Assembly (NCBI GenBank): GCA_031394355.1
Contig: JANNSU010000077.1
Location: 12,202-76,201 of the forward strand
Length of the DNA: 64,000 nt
Direction of reading: 5' to 3'
Source: JAEUMY01 sp031394355
GTDB taxonomy: Bacteria > Pseudomonadota > Gammaproteobacteria > Burkholderiales > Usitatibacteraceae
The notes beneath the pieces are model-generated. The model did not search any database, had not been told where the DNA came from, and worked only from the letters and a program-made list of their open reading frames with translations. Below, in pieces: positions 60,026 to 64,000 of this stretch; within the stretch, counting starts at the first letter, position 1; the number at the start of each line of letters is the position of its first letter. Made by a program: the position numbers and the translations under genes.

Positions 60026-60046
60026 AAATGGGCGCGAGGCCCATTT
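60026..60046 (-). terminator. Leader hairpin with U-run upstream of rimP
   Basis: On the minus strand AAATGGGC, loop CTCGC, GCCCATTT followed by more T. It lies 20 nt before the rimP ATG, so it may be an attenuator of the rimP-nusA operon; a rimP-leader attenuator is described in some proteobacteria. It could equally terminate an upstream transcript. Confidence 0.65.
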
Positions 60047-60319
60047 CATTTAACAGCCTGAAAGTATAGCAAGATTTCTGTCGCCGTGGCCAGTTTCTTG
60101 GTGTGAGTTCTGCAAAGGCGGAATTCCCGACCGCTGAGGCAACGGGCCGCCGGGCACAAACTTGTCCAGAATCTGTGTGAGGTGAGCCATGAAATGTTGC
60201 AGACATGCAACAAACCGCAACATTCAGTTGCCGACCAGCCAAATCGAACGGTATTCTCCCGTAGTTGCGAAGCATTCTGTATACATTTTTCTTGAACATC
60301 ACACCAGAGAGGTAAGTTA
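60047..60319. promoter_or_regulatory. Divergent region rimP / TonB-dependent receptor
   Basis: About 270 bases with no gene. An inverted repeat TGTTGC (60195-60200) / GCAACA (60207-60212) with 6-nt spacer, and a further GCAACA at 60217-60222, lie about 100 nt upstream of the receptor start and could be a regulator site. No Fur box was recognised. Confidence 0.5.
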
Positions 60320-63097
60320 ATGAAAGCAAAGAAAAAGATGCTGCCACAAGCAGTATTGGGCGTAATCGGCATGGCCCTCATCGCCTCGCCCGCCTTTGCC
60401 CAACAAGGCAAGGTCGAAAAGATTGAAGTAACCGGTTCGAACATCAAGCGTGTCGACACCGAGACTGCAGCACCCATCCAGATCATCACTGCTGATGAGA
60501 TCAAGCGCTCGGGCAAGCAGACTGTCACCGAGTTGCTGCGCGAGCTTCCCATCAACGCCGCAGGCGGCCTGACCGAACTCTCCGGCTCTGGCAGCTTCTC
60601 CGCTGGTGCTGCCACTGCCTCCCTTCGTGGTCTCGGCTCCACGGCCACGCTGGTCCTGTTGAACGGTCGCCGCATTGCTCCCTATGGCCTGGCTGACCCC
60701 AACTTTGGCCAAAGCGGCGTGGTGAACCTGAATTCCATCCCGCTGAACACCATTGAGCGAATCGAAATCCTGAAAGACGGCGCATCGGCCATTTACGGCT
60801 CCGAAGCGATCGCAGGTGTTATCAACATCATCCTGAAGAAAGACTATCGCGGCGCGCAGCTGGATGTGTCGGCCTTCCGCAACTTTGACAATGTCTGGAA
60901 GAATCAGACCATCTCCGGTTCGTTCGGCTACGGAGACTTGGGCAAGGATCGCTTCAACGTCTTTGGCAACTTCGAGATGTTCAAGCAGGACCCGGTCTTC
61001 TTCAAGCAGATTGACAGCTTCCTGAACCGTGACTCCTACCGAAATGTCTACGGTACAGGCCTGCCGTTCACCAGCGCATTTTCCCCATTCCTGACGTTGA
61101 TTCCCATTCAGGCGGTCAATGGTGTGAACACTGCCGTGGGTGTACCGGGCGCTGGCTGTCCAGCGGGGAATATTCGCCCGTGGGACTTCCAAGGCTTCAA
61201 TCTCCTCGGCCTCGCACCCGGTTCCGGCAATGTTTGCGCCTATGACGTCGTTTCCGACAGCCTGGTCTCGCCGGATATCGAGCGTCAGTCGTTCTTCTTG
61301 CGTGGCACCTTCGATATCACCGCAAACAGCTCGATCTATGCAGAAGCCAGCCTGGTCAAGCAGGACACGTTCTTCCAGGGGTTCCCGCAAACCGTTGGCT
61401 CCGGAATAGGTGGTACGTTCGACCCCTCCACAGGCCGTCTGAACGCAGCACCCCAGGTTCTGCCAGTGGGGCATCCCAACAACCCCTTCGCCACTGCCAC
61501 GCGGTTCCGCGGCCGCATGGATGCCGTGGGTCGTCAGGACAACGCCACCGAAAGCGAGACCTTCCGCTCGGTAGTGGGCTTGAAGACAGTCGTGGGCAAG
61601 TTCGATATCGATACGGCATTTCTGTACAACAAGTCCGAAATCGACCTCTTCCAAAACAACTCGCTCCGTTATTCACAGATTGTCGCCGGCATCAACAACA
61701 ATGGTTTCAATTTCGCCAACCCCACGACGGGTGCGGTAACGGCGGACATGATTCGGATCAACGCGCGGGACAAGGCAGAGTCCGAGTTCTCGATTTTCGA
61801 CATCAAGGCATCCGGCGAAATCGGTACCCTCGCTGGCGGCCCGATTGGCCTCGCAACGGGCTTTGAATATCGTCGCGAAGAGCGCAAAGTGGCGCCGCAG
61901 GAAGAAAAGACGCGTGGCGAGATTTTTGGCCGTGGTGTTGCAACGGTTGAAGGCTCGCGCAACGTGACCACTTTTTTCGGCGAGTTGGCACTCCCGGTCA
62001 CCAAGACTGTGGAACTCCAATTGGCTGCCCGCTATGACAAGTACTCCGACTACGGCAGCTCGTTCACGCCGAAGGTCGCAGCAGTCTGGGCTGTCACGCC
62101 GAAGATCAAGGTGCGTTCCAGCTATGCAAGTGGCTTCCGCGCACCGTCATTGGTGGAAATCACCCGTTCGGCCACGTCCGGCTTCTTCAATGGTATTGAT
62201 GACCCGCGACGTTGCAACCGTGTCGCCACCCCGGCCCAGCCAGCAGTGTTCACCATCGGTTGCGGCGTCAGCATGCCTGGCCTGATCGTGGCGAACCCGC
62301 TGGTCAAGCCTGAAAAGGCTGCGTCCTATACCGCCGGCATCGTGCTGGAGCCCACCGACAACACCAACGTCAGCATCGACTATTACGCGATCGCTCGCCG
62401 CAACGAGATCACGTTCCTGTCGCTGACTGAGATTTTGTTGAACGAAGGCTCCACCGACCCGCGCTACGCCAACCGTGTGACGCGCGATCCGACGAACACC
62501 AGCTCGACCGTACCGAATGATCCGGGTGCAGTCCTGTTTGTCAGCACTGGCTACGACAACCTGGGTGAGACGCGTGTCAAGGGTATCGACGTCGACCTGC
62601 GCGCCCGCTTTGCACTGGGCAGTTGGGGCAAGCTGAACACCCGTCTGCTGCTCTCCCACTACATTGATCAGCGCGGCTCCGGTGCACCGGGTGCCACGTT
62701 GAACAGCTATGGCGGCTTCCGCAATGCGCCTGAGAACCGTGCGCAGTGGCTGAACACCTGGGAAATGGGCAACTGGGTCAACACGGTGAACGTGAACTGG
62801 ATAGACGGTTACAAGCCGTTCTCCAATCCGGTGATCAACTCAGCCGCCGGCCAGGCTGCGATTGCAACGTGCGCCAACCCGACCGGTACCTATCTCGGCA
62901 TCTGCCGCGTGAAGGAATACGTGACGGTCGATGTGGGTTCGTCTTACCGTGGTTTCAAGAAGCTGACGCTGACAGGCACCATCCGCAACGTCGCCAACTC
63001 GAAGCCTTCGGATGACCCGCTGGCCCGTCCGTTCAACTTTGTCTGGTATCAGCCTTGGGGCCGCAACTTCGTGGTGAATGCCCGCTACGAGTTCTGA
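60320..63097 (+). CDS. TonB-dependent outer-membrane receptor
   Basis: A 925-residue receptor. Signal peptide residues 1-27 (MKAKKKMLPQAVLGVIGMAL, cleavage after AFA), then a TonB-box-like KVEKIEVTGSNIKR and the plug domain (about 45-165) with ASLRGLGSTATLVLLNGRRIA and ILKDGASAIYGSEAIAGVINIILKKDY. The rest is a 22-strand barrel type sequence ending in ...GRNFVVNARYEF, with a terminal aromatic residue as required for BamA insertion. The plug motifs resemble the Oar/carbohydrate-type receptors rather than classic siderophore receptors; the ligand is unknown. A terminator follows at 63124. Confidence 0.95.
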   Translation: MKAKKKMLPQAVLGVIGMALIASPAFAQQGKVEKIEVTGSNIKRVDTETAAPIQIITADEIKRSGKQTVTELLRELPINAAGGLTELSGSGSFSAGAATASLRGLGSTATLVLLNGRRIAPYGLADPNFGQSGVVNLNSIPLNTIERIEILKDGASAIYGSEAIAGVINIILKKDYRGAQLDVSAFRNFDNVWKNQTISGSFGYGDLGKDRFNVFGNFEMFKQDPVFFKQIDSFLNRDSYRNVYGTGLPFTSAFSPFLTLIPIQAVNGVNTAVGVPGAGCPAGNIRPWDFQGFNLLGLAPGSGNVCAYDVVSDSLVSPDIERQSFFLRGTFDITANSSIYAEASLVKQDTFFQGFPQTVGSGIGGTFDPSTGRLNAAPQVLPVGHPNNPFATATRFRGRMDAVGRQDNATESETFRSVVGLKTVVGKFDIDTAFLYNKSEIDLFQNNSLRYSQIVAGINNNGFNFANPTTGAVTADMIRINARDKAESEFSIFDIKASGEIGTLAGGPIGLATGFEYRREERKVAPQEEKTRGEIFGRGVATVEGSRNVTTFFGELALPVTKTVELQLAARYDKYSDYGSSFTPKVAAVWAVTPKIKVRSSYASGFRAPSLVEITRSATSGFFNGIDDPRRCNRVATPAQPAVFTIGCGVSMPGLIVANPLVKPEKAASYTAGIVLEPTDNTNVSIDYYAIARRNEITFLSLTEILLNEGSTDPRYANRVTRDPTNTSSTVPNDPGAVLFVSTGYDNLGETRVKGIDVDLRARFALGSWGKLNTRLLLSHYIDQRGSGAPGATLNSYGGFRNAPENRAQWLNTWEMGNWVNTVNVNWIDGYKPFSNPVINSAAGQAAIATCANPTGTYLGICRVKEYVTVDVGSSYRGFKKLTLTGTIRNVANSKPSDDPLARPFNFVWYQPWGRNFVVNARYEF
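61176..61187. repeat. Iterated palindrome variant (11/12), inside the receptor gene
   Basis: GGGAATATTCGC, one mismatch from the 12-mer. Read in frame as G-NIR-P. Confidence 0.65.
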
Positions 63098-63123
63098 TCC
63101 AGTCGTGATGTAGCAGCAAACTT

Positions 63124-63153
63124 CGGGGGGCTTCGGCCCCCCGATTCTTTTCT
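63124..63153 (+). terminator. Rho-independent terminator after the receptor gene
   Basis: CGGGGGG, loop CTTCGG, CCCCCCG (63124-63130 and 63137-63143), then T-rich ATTCTTTTCT. It starts 27 nt after the receptor stop. Confidence 0.88.
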
Positions 63154-63183
63154 GGCATGATGGAATGTCATGGTGCCCACTAA

Positions 63184-64000
63184 GTGAATCGACCACCGCC
63201 TGACCTATCGACCGGATTTGCGCTGCTGTCAGCCGGCAGGCATGCAGACGCCCTCGCCTGCTTCCAGAATCTTGTCAAAGCGCAGGTTGAACCTGTGGCG
63301 TCCAATCTTGGCGTCGCGCTGAGCGCAAAGGCCCTTGATGAGCAGGCGACGCACGCCTCGGCAGTTGAGTCACTCCTTCAACTGGAGCCTGGAAATCTGT
63401 GGGCCAACCTGCTGAAGGGCAAATTGCTGGCTGACGCTGGTGACGCGACCTCTGCACTCAGCTTTTTCATGAATGCCTTGCGAATTGCCGAATCACAGCG
63501 TGAGCTGCCTCCAGCGCTTGTCAATCTGGTGCGCGAGGCCAAAACCTATTGTGATGCATTCACCGCGCGCCTTCAGTCAAGCGTCACTGCAGGGCTACAG
63601 CAAAGCGGGATTGCAGGCACCGAAGGACTGGGCCAATTCCAGCAGTCCCTCGATATTCTGTTTGGCCGCAAACAGATCTATCTGCAATCGCCCAAGTACT
63701 ATTACTACCCGGGGTTGCCGAATGTGCAGTTCTTTCCGGAGAACCAGTTCCCGTGGATTGGCGGCCTGGAAAGCCAGACTGCGAATATTCGCGCGGAGGC
63801 ACTGGCCCTGCTGCGCGACGATTCATCGTTCAGACCCTATCTCGAATCCGACCCCAGCCGCCCCAGAAAATCCCAGGATGGAATGACTGACAACCCCGAT
63901 TGGGGCGCGTGCTATCTGGTCAACTTCATCATGAACGACAAGTTCGAAGGCGTTCAGCTCGACTTGAACCAGAGCGGCTACAACCACGAGCAGGGCAGTT
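63184..64000 (+). CDS. TPR and aspartyl/asparaginyl beta-hydroxylase-like protein, 3' end outside window
   Basis: An open frame of at least 272 codons that leaves the window. A GTG at 63184 directly follows an in-frame TAA and is the likely start. Residues about 10-115 are TPR-like helices (STGFALLSAGRHADALACFQNLV, LLQLEPGNLWANLLKGKLLADAGDATSAL). Residues about 160 onward (LPNVQFFPENQFPWIGGLE, DWGACYLVNF) resemble the region before the catalytic core of bacterial aspartyl/asparaginyl beta-hydroxylases, 2-oxoglutarate/Fe(II) dioxygenases. The metal-binding His residues would lie beyond the edge. A palindrome copy is embedded as T-ANIR-A. Proteins of this type often sit next to TonB-dependent receptors. 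Confidence 0.75.
   Translation, partial: MNRPPPDLSTGFALLSAGRHADALACFQNLVKAQVEPVASNLGVALSAKALDEQATHASAVESLLQLEPGNLWANLLKGKLLADAGDATSALSFFMNALRIAESQRELPPALVNLVREAKTYCDAFTARLQSSVTAGLQQSGIAGTEGLGQFQQSLDILFGRKQIYLQSPKYYYYPGLPNVQFFPENQFPWIGGLESQTANIRAEALALLRDDSSFRPYLESDPSRPRKSQDGMTDNPDWGACYLVNFIMNDKFEGVQLDLNQSGYNHEQGS
63781..63792. repeat. Iterated palindrome copy 14 (12-bp form), inside the hydroxylase-like gene
   Basis: GCGAATATTCGC with flanks T and G, in frame as ANIR. Confidence 0.95.

Noticed and set aside
60317..61654. 445-codon minus-strand open frame
   Set aside because: Antisense to the TonB-dependent receptor, whose signal peptide, plug and barrel sequence are clear.

Overview
The window is chromosomal DNA of a Gram-negative proteobacterium, most likely a betaproteobacterium. 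The evidence is gene order and family type: lptF / pepA-holC-valS, aceE-aceF-lpdA with a lipoyl domain fused to E3, recA followed by a SANT-like gene and recX, rpsO-pnp, and rimP-nusA-infB-rbfA-truB. No species can be named from the sequence alone. Gene density is high. No CRISPR array, prophage, transposase or integrase was seen.

Layout. 1-5191 (minus): a very large multidomain glycosyltransferase that runs off the left edge (at least 1372 codons) and an overlapping methyltransferase, next to the 3' end of a tRNA-Ser(GGA). 5424-14929: lptF, then pepA, holC, a small unknown gene, valS, a frameshifted MFS transporter, an enoyl-CoA hydratase-family gene, a TusA-like gene and moaC. 15047-21957: a BepA-like metallopeptidase, a MacA / MacB-type export system with its ATPase and permease as separate genes, and a polytopic membrane protein. 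22208-25796: a type IV pilin with a sigma-54-type promoter and a membrane-bound spermidine-synthase-like protein. 25911-31850: a signalling cluster of PP2C phosphatase, FHA protein, GAF-PilB/GspE-type ATPase and GAF-HD-GYP protein. 32154-38865: the pyruvate dehydrogenase complex followed by two small membrane or secreted proteins. 38984-46808: an ATP-grasp protein, then alaS-gmhA-chaC-nudix-PLP enzyme-GAF, in which every neighbour pair overlaps by ATGA. 46868-50876: recX, a SANT-like gene, recA, a LexA-like regulator with its own operators, smpB and a small membrane-anchored protein. 50964-51321: tRNA-His, tRNA-Arg and tRNA-Pro. 51407-60005: pnp, rpsO and the truB-rbfA-infB-nusA-rimP translation/transcription operon. 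60320-64000: a TonB-dependent receptor and a partial TPR / aspartyl-asparaginyl hydroxylase-like gene.

The most unusual signal belongs to no single gene. The 12-bp perfect palindrome GCGAATATTCGC occurs 14 times in 64 kb (about 0.004 expected for equal base frequencies), usually with flanking T and A, and there are three 11/12 variants. It lies in intergenic DNA, at gene starts, and inside at least nine coding regions in all three reading frames, where it reads ANIR, EYS or RIF. It behaves like a highly iterated palindrome, comparable in kind to cyanobacterial HIP1 but with another sequence. A second notable signal is a LexA-like regulator whose promoter spacer is filled by a GAAC-N4-GTTC palindrome, the operator type known for Gram-positive LexA, with two more copies beside it.
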